In this document: piece by piece, positions 1 to 8,560 of the stretch
Layout: each line of letters opens with the position of its first letter
How positions within the stretch are numbered: position 1 is the first letter of the stretch
Assembly: GCA_037074615.1 (NCBI GenBank)
Contig: CM073537.1
Coordinates: 19,487,989-19,551,988, forward strand
Direction: 5' to 3'
Length of the DNA: 64,000 nt
Origin: Leucaena leucocephala
Lineage: Eukaryota; Streptophyta; Magnoliopsida; Fabales; Fabaceae
The notes under the pieces: generated by a model
What the model was told of the DNA's origin: nothing
The model's input: the letters and a program-made list of their open reading frames with translations, nothing else
The model's database searches: none
Position numbers and translations under genes: made by a program

Positions 1-45
1 GATTTGGGGTTATCAGCTTCAGCCTTCAGCACACATTGACAAGTA

Positions 46-48
<3 letters not shown>

Positions 49-87
<39 letters not shown>
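49..87. repeat. (AT)n microsatellite
   Basis: An uninterrupted run of alternating A and T near the left edge. The following stretch to about 752 is moderately AT-rich and has no ORF or splice pattern I can support. It could be the 3' end of a gene cut by the window edge, but nothing shows this. Confidence 0.9.
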
Positions 88-92
<5 letters not shown>

Positions 93-757
93 GTTTGTGA
101 AGTGATGATGCAAAGGCCTCTCTATAAATATGCTGTCTGAATTTTAAAATGCAGTATATTGAAGGCTAAGGGCATCTTCAATCAACTAGGTAAGTGTGGC
201 TTTTTCTGGTTTTTGGAATTGTTGCAGCTAAGAGTTAAATCTCATGGGATATAATGGAACAAGTGAAGAAGAAGCTGAATTTTGGATGCTTGTAAAGAGC
301 TTCTTAATTAGAACTGCAAGTAGCTAATAAGGTTTTAATGGCTCCAAGCTGTAAAATGTTTGCCAAATTTGGAAGAAGGAAAAAGAAGATATGTCATCAA
401 GCGGATAAAAGAAAGCGGAGATTTTTTATGGGATTCTTTGGATAAGAATGAAAGGTTTTTATCTCTTGTACTTCTGAAAGGCCTATGCATTATGATGAGC
501 TCCTGCAATTTGAATGGCTGAGGAAGAAAATGCTTGTTGGGTCAAACTCATGCCTGTTCTAAATAATGCAAGCAGCCAAGCACCAGATATTAATTCTTTT
601 TTAATACTTTCACCCAAAAATAAAATTGTTATATTCTGTTAAATGAAAAATATGAACAATTAATTGGTGGGTTTGTGTGTGAAATGGATATTTGTTGTGA
701 AGCAAAAGTGATGGTGTTAGGTATTCCTCTTCTTTGGACCTTTCATTTCTCTACTTT

Positions 758-920
758 TGTTATTTCAGATGAATAATACTTGTACTTTATTAATATTCAG
801 AAGGGATATATATACACACAATAAAGAATCCTAGATAATTCTAAATACTAATAAAATAATAGCATATCTTATCCTATATACTAATTATAGGATATTTAAA
901 TATCTTATAATATCTCTATA
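758..920 (-). repeat. 3' LTR of the copia element
   Basis: It begins TGTTATTTCAG on the plus strand and ends TATA where the other LTR ends TACA, so the terminal dinucleotide of this copy has mutated. It is preceded by the ACTTT target duplication. On the minus strand it follows the polypurine tract, which makes it the 3' LTR. Confidence 0.92.
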
Positions 921-932
921 CTCCTCCTCAAA
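921..932 (-). other. polypurine tract of the copia element
   Basis: On the minus strand this reads TTTGAGGAGGAG and directly abuts the 3' LTR. That is the position and base composition expected for the plus-strand primer of an LTR retrotransposon. Confidence 0.8.
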
Positions 933-1221
933 TTGGAGTATAGATATCAATCATGCCAAACTTGTTACAAAGATATTCAACTCGAATCCCATTAAGAGCT
1001 TTGGTGAGAAGATCACCCAGTTGATCACTGGATCTGACATGTTATGTAGAGATGAAGTTTTCCTAGAGCTTGTCTCGAATAAAATGACAGTCGATTTCAA
1101 TATGCTTCGTGCGTTCATGGAATACCGAATTAGAAGCTATGTATAGAGCCGCTTTATTATCACACCACAGCTTTGCTGCTAACGAGATTTTAATGCCTAC
1201 ATCCTTCAGTAACTAATATAT

Positions 1222-1491
1222 CTAGACTATCTCACATACTGATTGTGTCATGGCTCTGTATTCTGCTTCTGCACTCGATCTTAACACTACATTTTGTTTC
1301 TTACTTCTCCAAGATACTAAATTTTCTCCTACAAAAATATAGTATCCTGTAGTAGACCGTCTTGTGGCTTTTAATCCACCATGATCGGTATCACAAAAAC
1401 ACTCAATATCTATGTGACCATGATTCTTGTACAATATCCCACGACCTGGAGATCCCTTTAAGTAATATAACACATGTTCTAAGCTTCTCAT
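1222..1491 (-). pseudogene. copia RNase H fragment
   Basis: An open stretch of 89 codons matching the Ty1/copia RNase H domain. Recognisable pieces are the HVLYYLKGSPGRGI segment linking RT to RNase H, the TDHGG segment, RRSTTGY and SSAEAEYRAM near the C-terminus. It overlaps the neighbouring RT frame, so a frameshift separates the two. This is the 3' end of the pol gene of the 758-6986 element. Confidence 0.85.
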
Positions 1492-2440
1492 TGTCGGACA
1501 GTTGGCGAGACCATAAATTGGCTACGGCACTCACTGGATAAGTGATATCAGGCCGGGTCATTGTAAGATAATTCAATTTGCCAATCAATTTCCTGTACCT
1601 CTCTGGATTCTCAAACAGCTTGCTCTTAGCAGTTTCAACGGGATTTTCATACGATATACTACCATCAGCGTCAAGCAGAGGATTATAAATCATAGGAAAG
1701 CTAGTTGGGGTAGCACCTAGTTTTCTAGTTTCCTTTAGCAGATTAAGAACATATTTTCTTTGAGTCAATAAGATGCCCTTCCTGATCCTAATGACTTCAA
1801 TCCCGAGGAAGTACTTTAATGAACCTATATCCTTCATCTGAAAGTAAAAGTTAAGGAATGACTTGAGTGATGAGATTCCTGAGGTATTACTCCCTGTAAT
1901 CACAATATCATCGACATACACAACTAATAGAATCGTGCCAGCACTTGTTCTCTGATAGAACACAGAATGATCACACTTACTCTGGCACAAGCCAAAGTCA
2001 TTCACAACAGTACTAAATCTGTCAAACTATGCCCGAAAACTTTGCTTCAACTCGTATAAAGATCTCTTAAGGCAACACACTTTACCACGCTCCCCCTGAG
2101 CAAAAAAACCTAGTGGTTACTCTATATACACTTCTTCAAGAAGATCACCATTTAAGAAAGCATTTTTGATATCCAGTTGAGAGAAATCCCAACCATAAGT
2201 AGTAGCCAGAAAAATGAAGAGACGAACAGAGGAGAGCTTAGCCACGGGGGAGAAAGTCCTAGAGTAATCAACGCCATACTTTTGAGCATACCCTTTAGCA
2301 ACAAGACGTGCCTTAAGGCATTCAAGTGTGTCATAAATCTACTAAGGTCCATGAGCCAGTACGATCAAGGGCTGCCATCTCCTCTTCCATAGCAGAACAC
2401 CAACCCGGGTGGGATAAGGCCTCAAGAAGGGACTGAGATA
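1403..2440 (-). pseudogene. copia reverse transcriptase, frameshifted
   Basis: The best preserved part (1403-2005) carries the catalytic YVDDI box, followed by SFLNFYFQMKDIG and KYFLGIEV, all typical of copia RT. Further upstream on the same strand (about 2030-2440), other frames give pieces of the N-terminal RT region: a PGWCSAMEEEMAAL segment, the QKYGVDYSRTFSPVAK-like region and a QLDIKNAFLNGDL-like motif. No single frame covers the domain, so it is inactivated by several frameshifts. Confidence 0.82.
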
Positions 2441-2543
2441 CTGAAATAGTATATAAAGAGGCGACAAAGGCACAAGAAGTAGTGGAGAGGTGGTTATAGG
2501 AAATAAAAGAAGAAATAGGATAGGCACAAGTACGTTTATTTTT

Positions 2544-3035
2544 TCAAAGGGCAATGGGCAAATCAAGGGAGGGATCAGGATTTAGAACAGAAAGTGTCTC
2601 AGAGTTAAGAACTGGGTCTGGGTCTGGCTCAGGGTGAGTGATGCTCGCTGCAAGATCTGATGAAGAAGCAAACAATGGCGGAGCCGAATCTAGTGCAATA
2701 GCAGGATTGATTTTCTTCAAACGTTTGGTATAAACCTGAGACAAAGGTGGTAGACCAGGTGCTGCTACAGGAGCTGGGGCCGGTGATGGTGAGGCAATAA
2801 TAGAATATACCAAAAGAGTATCCTCCTCCACAGGTGAAAAAGGAGGAGCGGAAGTGTTAGAGGCAAAATATGCAATAGATTCCTGAAAAGTAACATCTGC
2901 AGAAACTAGATAACGATTAATAGTAGGAGAGAAACATCGATAACCCTTCTGAACTCGAGAGTAGCGAAGAAAGACACATTTGAGGGACTTAGGATCTAAT
3001 TTAGAGACAGTAGGACGCACATCTCGAACAAACAC
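2544..3035 (-). pseudogene. copia integrase C-terminal region and linker
   Basis: A 163-codon open stretch. It starts with the conserved post-core integrase block (KLDPKSLKCVFLRYSRVQKGY) and continues into a proline- and serine-rich linker toward RT. It is separated by a frameshift from the integrase core at 3218-4186. Confidence 0.78.
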
Positions 3036-3217
3036 ACATAGCCAAAAATCTTAGGATCAATGGGAAATAAAGACTTAGAAGGAAAGAAAGTAGTGTAGGG
3101 AATGTGATCATCAAGAACAGATGAGGGTATGCGATTAATGAGAAAGCAAGCAGTGGAGACTGCATCTGCCCAAAAGAGTTTTGGAACTTACATTTGAAAT
3201 AAAAGTGCACGGGCTAC

Positions 3218-4186
3218 TTATAATAAGTAACAATTTTTTCTTTCGGCAACACCATTCTGAGATGGTGTATCCATACAAAAAGATTGATGTAGAATTCTAT
3301 TTTGAAGCATGAAAGAGCAAAATGATTCAGAAAAATATTCTTTAGCATTATCACTACACAGGGTATGGATAGGAGTATGGAATTGATTTTTAATTTCGAC
3401 AGTAAAGGCACAAAAGTGAGAGAATAACTCAGAATGACTTTTCATTAAATATAAGCAAGTAGTGTGGGAATAATTATCAACAAATGTAACGAAGTACTTA
3501 AAACCAGTTTTAGACTCAACTGGACATGGACCCCAAACATCGGAATGCACTAACTCAAAAGGAGACGAAGCCCGTTTATTAACTCGAGATACTAAAGGAA
3601 GACGATGATGTTTAGCAAATTGACATGACTCACAATCTAATGATGACAAATGCTGAAACTGAAGATAAACCTTTTTTAAAAACGATAAAGACAAATGACC
3701 CAAACGACTATATGCTTTGAAAGGAGTGACACCACCGGCACAAGCTACCGCACGAGACCCCTGATCATCAAGGAAGTAATGACCGCCAGATTCGTAACCT
3801 CTACCAATAATCTTCTTCTTCAAGAGATCCTGTATCAAGCAGTAGTGAAGATAAAATGAAACACAACAATTAAGATCACGGGTAAGATTGCTCGGAGAAA
3901 GAAGATTAAATACAAGGTCAGGTACATGCAGCACCGAAGGTAACTGAATGGAAGGAGTAAGACTTACTATGCCAAAACTAATGACACGGGAATAAGAACC
4001 ATTAGCAATGGTAATACTTGATGGATTGGCATATGAGTCATAAGTAGAGAAGATATGACAATTACCTGTCATATAATCAGTAGCACCCAAATCTATTATC
4101 CATTTAAAAGTAGAAGAGACCAAACATGTCTCATTATTACTTTTTGCAATAAGACCACTAACATTTAGAGTGGCGTGCTTTTGCAA
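3218..4186 (-). pseudogene. copia protease, zinc finger and integrase core
   Basis: A 322-codon open stretch. It begins with the aspartic protease site (DLGATDYMTG, where most copia elements have D-S/T-G-A). A HHCC-type GAG-pre-integrase finger follows (GHLSL...CESCQFAKHH), then the DDE integrase core: first Asp in HSDVWGP, second in CSDNAKEY and the Glu in GVAERK. The frame stops just after the Glu motif. No nucleocapsid CCHC knuckle precedes the protease, so gag is missing or was displaced by the inverted block next door. Confidence 0.85.
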
Positions 4187-4520
4187 CTTGCCGGATTTAG
4201 AAAATTAGGCACAGTTATCGGCCATAAAATACCATAGGAAAAAATTTAGCAAGTCAATCGCTATATCCAGATCAAAAAAGTTTAACAAGATGTCACACCA
4301 GGGATAAATAATCAACAAGCATCCAAGCCAAGAACAATATACTAGAGAGAGCAATAGTCACACCAGGGGTTTTGTCACAGAAAATACCAAACACAAAGGC
4401 ATTACACGAGACATTACGTGATAGGATATATAGCCGATTAGTATTGGAAGCACTTAATCAAAGTAAGTATAGCAACCAAAGGTCACTCTAGGGACCAATC
4501 AGCAAGAAAATATTAACCAA
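3935..4520 (-). repeat. left arm of internal inverted duplication
   Basis: This leader-plus-protease stretch of the minus-strand element pairs with 4587-5168 in opposite orientation. The 66-bp spacer is 4521-4586. The arms are clearly homologous over nearly 580 bp but have diverged by scattered substitutions. The outer end lies inside the protease coding region. Confidence 0.85.
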
Positions 4521-4586
4521 GGTGCCAAACCTATCTCACGGGGATAGAGGGGATCGTGAATCAAACAAAACAGAGATGACCCAACA

Positions 4587-5168
4587 TTGGTTAATATTTT
4601 CTTGCTGATTAGTCCCTAGAGTGGCTTTTGGTTGCTGTATTTACTTTGATTAAGTGCTTTCAATACTAATCGGCTATATATCGAATCACGTAATGTCTCG
4701 TGTAATGCCTTTGTGTTTGGTATTTTCTGTGACAAAACCCCTGGTATGGCTATTGCTCTCTCTAGTATATTATTCTTGGCTTGATACTTATTGATTATTT
4801 GTCCCTAGTGTGACATCTGGTTAAATTTTTTGATCTAGATATAGCGATTGACTTGCTAAATCTTCTCCTATGGTATTTTATAGCTGATAACTATGCCCAG
4901 TTTCCTAAATCTCGCAAATGGCAAAAGCACGCTACTCTAAATGTTAGTGGTCTTATTGCAAAAAGTAATAATGAGACATGTTTGGTCTCTTATACTTCTA
5001 AATGGATCATAGATTAGGGTGCTACTGATCACATGACAGGTAACCGTAATATCTTCTCTACTTATTACTCATATGCTAATCCATTAAGTATTACCATTGA
5101 TAATGGTTCCTATTCCCGTGTCATTGGTTCTGGTATAGTAAGTCTTACTCCTTCCATGTACCTTCCAT
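4587..5168 (+). repeat. right arm of internal inverted duplication (plus-strand leader and protease fragment)
   Basis: Read on the plus strand it encodes the same protease start as the minus-strand element (KWQKHATLNVSGLIAKSNN, then GATDHMTGN), with an in-frame stop just before GATD. A 13-mer, CAGAGATGACCCA, lies just upstream at 4571-4583. The same 13-mer sits by the element's own primer site on the minus strand (6805-6817). This arm therefore looks like the 5' part of a second copy of the family in the opposite direction, without its LTR. Confidence 0.8.
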
Positions 5169-5943
5169 TTAGTAAGTTTTAATTAATTATCTAAAAATTA
5201 AGTTTTGGATATTATTTAGGATCATATTTAAATATTAAATTATCATATCTTAGAAGAATAAATTTGAGATATTATGATTATGATAAATTTTATGTTTAAC
5301 TTATTAGCTTATATTTTTGCCTATATAAAGGCTTATTTATATTTTCATTCATTCAAAGATTAATAATATTTTAAAACTTTATTTTTCCTCTACTTTCAAT
5401 CCTTCAAATTTTCACATGGTATCAAAGCAGAAATATTAAATCTTGGTTAAGGTCTTGATGAAGAAGAAGAAGAAGAAGAAAAAGGTCAAGCCTATAAAGA
5501 GAAGGCATGCCTTCAAGTAAAGATTAGTTGCTGTATGATGGAAGATGATAACTTGGATATCTTCTCACAAAATCCGATAGGTTATGGGATTAGTTCATCT
5601 TCCTCAAGTGAGATTAGATTAGTGTGTAAACCCAAGTGGGTTACCATGATTATATGAGCATGTTGCTCTTGAATAATACATATGACTCTTCATCAAGTTC
5701 TTCTCTTGCAAATGTTCTTGCCAAACATCCAACAATGATATTCTTCATCAAGTTCGCAACTTTATCTTAAGATCCAGATTCAAGATTCAATTAATTTCAA
5801 TTCAGTGGTCACTCCTGGTTTAAGGATTCAAAATTTTAGTTCTTCTATAATGATGTTGTTCACATCTAAGCCCCCTCCCAGCTTGAGGGGGAATATCAAG
5901 AAGCACAAGTATTCAAACTGTAGATCCAGCTTGAGGGAGAGTA
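5169..5943 (+). mobile_element. remnant of a second LTR element (LTR end, primer site, short interior, polypurine tract)
   Basis: An AT-rich LTR-like stretch ends in CA at 5416. A primer site follows directly: TGGTATCAAAGCAG at 5417-5430, complementary to initiator Met tRNA. The interior is about 500 bp with no ORF I recognise, and polypurine-like tracts occur at 5881-5893 and 5931-5941 (TTGAGGGAGAG). Orientation is opposite to the host element. I do not see clear homology between the two possible LTR parts, so it may be a truncated or TRIM-like unit. Confidence 0.55.
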
Positions 5944-6348
5944 TGGAGATGCGTTAGTTTAGAATTAATTATTAATTAATATTATATTGTATTAGTTATT
6001 TAATTAATTTTCATCATTCACTAATCATTTGTTTATATGAGAAAAATTGCTTCTAATAAAAAAATACATATTCCATTGCCCATCCACAGCTCAATTAATC
6101 TCTTCTGCTACATATAGAATTCTCAGACAATTTCATACCCACTATTTCCCTACAATTAGAAAACAATATTTTTGATCAATTGTTTAATTATTTTCAAATT
6201 TTTCCTACAGTAGAACCCAAAAAAAATGTACTAAAGCTTGTCTTCAGGGCTCTGATTAGTATCAGCTTGATTGTTGGTGCAAATGAATTCTTTGGACCTC
6301 TCTTTGAAAAATTGTTTTAATTCATCATATAAGACCTATCTCTTCGGA

Positions 6349-6823
6349 TCATCCATCAACTGGCCTGATTTTGTCACCCGAAATTTCAATCAATGATGAG
6401 GCTTGCAGAGCATCTTTTATAATCTTAATATTACTGGTCAACTTTTTCATCTCAGGAAACCCAGCTACTATTCCTATGGGAACCCAACCCTCATCATCCA
6501 TTTGTCTTCGCAGATAGATATCTTGAACTAAATTGGGAAAACTGAAGTAGCAGTCAATTTGTTTGACAATCTTAGCGTGTAACTCAGGATCTAGATGAGC
6601 TACAACATTCACTGGATAAGGCCGTATTGATGATGGCATATAAGGAGCAGGAATAAATGGATTAAGAGGAGGTATTGGAGTGGCATGATATGGAATATGA
6701 GAACCGAAATCTGGGAACTCATAGTAGACTCCATAAGATGGCATTGGTGGTTGGGGAAAACACTGAGTGTAAGAATAAGATGTCGGGGATGGCAATGGTC
6801 GAAGTGGGTCATCTCTGATACCA
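6349..6823 (-). pseudogene. captured La-motif (LARP1-type) coding segment inside the copia element
   Basis: One uninterrupted frame starts inside the element's primer site and stops at 6349. The N-terminal half is proline- and tyrosine-rich (PMPSYGVYYEFP, PIPPLNPFIPAPYMP). The second half is a La motif: HAKIVKQIDCYFSFPNLV, then DIYLRRQMDDEGWVPI, IVAGFPEMKKL and a closing EISGDKIR. These are the hallmarks of plant La-related protein 1, which binds mRNA 5' ends and poly(A). The first ATG of the frame is internal, at the MPSYG segment. Past the stop, another frame keeps protein-like sequence (YDELKQFFKERSKEF), suggesting the host coding region continued and was later frameshifted. The absence of introns and the position beside the primer site argue for capture from a transcript. 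Whether it is translated is unknown. Confidence 0.82.
6811..6823 (-). other. primer-binding site of the copia element
   Basis: On the minus strand TGGTATCAGAGAT begins immediately after the 5' LTR. This is the usual plant site complementary to the 3' end of initiator Met tRNA. Confidence 0.9.
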
Positions 6824-6986
6824 TGTTATTTCAGATAAATAATACTTGTATTTTATTGATATTCAGAAGGGATATATATACACATAATAGAGAATCCTAG
6901 ATAATCCTAAATACTAATAAAATAATATCATATCTTATCTTATATACTAATTATAGGATATTTAAATATCTTATAATATCTCTACA
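6824..6986 (-). repeat. 5' LTR of the copia element
   Basis: 163 bp, TGTTATTTC...TCTACA on the plus strand, followed by the target duplication ACTTT at 6987-6991. It is about 94-95 percent identical to the 758-920 copy by eye. Confidence 0.93.
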
Positions 6987-6991
6987 ACTTT

Positions 6992-8074
6992 GAATTTAGA
7001 ATTTTTTGTTGCCAGTTTCTAAGGTTTCAATATAATGAATGAATCAAACTAGTTGGGTAATGCGAATATTAGTTTTTTTTTAATTATTATCATAAATAAA
7101 CCTTTTTTAATTGTTTATTTATATTCTAGGGTCCTAATTCTAATTTATAAATATTCTGTGCATGCCCTGGAAGACATTAACAACCATGTGATTTTCCCCA
7201 ACCAAAGGCATAGATCCATTAATGATAGAGGAAATCATATGAATTTTATTAAAGTAACACATATTTTTTATTTCATTTCATATATATATACATAGGTATT
7301 TTCAATTTCTAGTCAGTTCATAATTTATAGTTAGGTGGATTTTAGCCATGCAAATAAAATAACAATATTATTTTATAAAATTGTTACTGTTAGTGTTATA
7401 TATATTATAATGAAGAAAGTTAATGGTGGATTTGACCAAGCCACCATGAATTAGAATAGAGGTGGCCATTAATTCGAACGTAAAAAGAAGATAAAGTTTG
7501 AATGGAATAATCAGTCAATGGGTTATGTCTTTATGCACCTAATTTAATTCTAATTAACAATTAACATTTAATTAATAATCTATGTAGCACTAGCAGCTGT
7601 TGGGTTACTTCGAACAGTCTTTTTCTGTCTCTTTGACCCTATTTTATGTAACAATTCTGATCCTCCCAAAATTATCTTTTTTTAAGTTAATTTTTTATTC
7701 CATACCATTAAAAGAGATTTTTTTTATACAAAAATTTTTATAATGGAGTTGGACTGACTTACGATTAATACTACCCAACTAATTTATTCATTTATTATAT
7801 TGAAACCTTAGAAACTGGCAACAAAAATTTCAAATTGGGATGGTGTAGTAATAAAAGATACGCCTGCGTCATAAAGGGCAATGAGATTACGTTTAATAAA
7901 TTCATTAGGATGGTGCTCTTTGCGGGTTAAAGCAATATGGGGAAGGCCCAATATGTTGCTTATTCAGGCAAAATACTTGGGCTTGGCCCATTACAATATA
8001 AAGTTGATAAATTGGGCTCTAACCCAAAACATCCTTTGTTATGAATTAGGAAAAAATATTTTGTAAGTACTTAC
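6992..8074. other. intergenic, no gene seen
   Basis: AT-rich sequence with only short chance ORFs. I see no splice-linked coding pattern, RNA gene or repeat end here. Confidence 0.6.
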
Positions 8075-8086
8075 ATTTTCCTTATC

Positions 8087-8277
8087 TACCAATAGGGATT
8101 AGTCTGAGTGGTAAGCGACTCAGTATCGCTTAAGCGAAGTCTCGAGTTTGAGCCTTAGTGTATGCAGAAAATCTCTGTTGGGAGACTCACCCACCATAGC
8201 CAAATGCGCGACGCGGGTCGGATCCGGATGTAATCGAGGCAAAGCTCTGGTGAACCGAGTAGGCAACAAAAACAAAT
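8087..8277 (+). mobile_element. tRNA-derived SINE, family 1, copy A
   Basis: It is flanked by a perfect 12-bp target duplication ATTTTCCTTATC (8075-8086 and 8278-8289). The head has an RNA polymerase III box A-like TAGTCTGAGTGG and a box B-like GAGTTTGAGCC about 40 bp downstream. The tail ends in an A-rich run (GGCAACAAAAACAAAT). A diverged relative lies at 18925-19110. Confidence 0.85.
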
Positions 8278-8339
8278 ATTTTCCTTATCCATCATCCATG
8301 AGTTCAACTGATAAAAGGGTGAGACATACAACTATTTAG

Positions 8340-8560
8340 AATGTGTTCGATTCCTATGGAATACTACTTTATTATAGTTCTAGTCGTAACGCTTAGGGAA
8401 GCATCCTAGTTCCTGGGTGTTTAGGTTTACGCCTAAAGGTAATAGATAGTTCGCCCTTCCCAATATTAGTATCGCCTAAGAGTGAGGGAGACTTCGCCCT
8501 GCCTTTAGATCGGAGGTGAGTCCGACCCTTTTCTAAAATTTTTTGTATAAAAAAAACTTA
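8340..8560 (+). mobile_element. SINE-like repeat, family 2, copy A
   Basis: It starts with a box B-like GTGTTCGATTCC. The body (TTCTAGTCG...CGCTTAG...AATATTAGTATCGCCTAAGAGTGAGG) recurs in reverse orientation at 38770-38975, and a run of A closes the right side. It sits only about 60 bp from the family 1 SINE. I did not find a clear target duplication. Confidence 0.65.

Larger units (their letters stand above)
758..6986 (-). mobile_element. Ty1/copia LTR retrotransposon, complete but defective, with captured host sequence
   Basis: Two 163-bp direct repeats (758-920 and 6824-6986) flank the element, and both are bordered by the same 5-bp target duplication ACTTT (753-757 and 6987-6991). Read on the minus strand the order is: 5' LTR, initiator-Met-tRNA primer site, a La-motif coding segment, a foreign or inverted block, then protease, integrase, reverse transcriptase and RNase H, a polypurine tract and the 3' LTR. 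Integrase before RT is the Ty1/copia order. The LTRs differ at about 9 of 163 positions by eye, so the insertion is not recent. Pol is broken by frameshifts and stops, and no gag nucleocapsid ORF is visible, so the copy should be non-autonomous. Confidence 0.93.

Noticed and set aside
8096..8160. tRNA-like box A and box B
   Set aside because: No cloverleaf can be formed. The flanking target duplication and A-rich tail show a SINE, not a tRNA gene.
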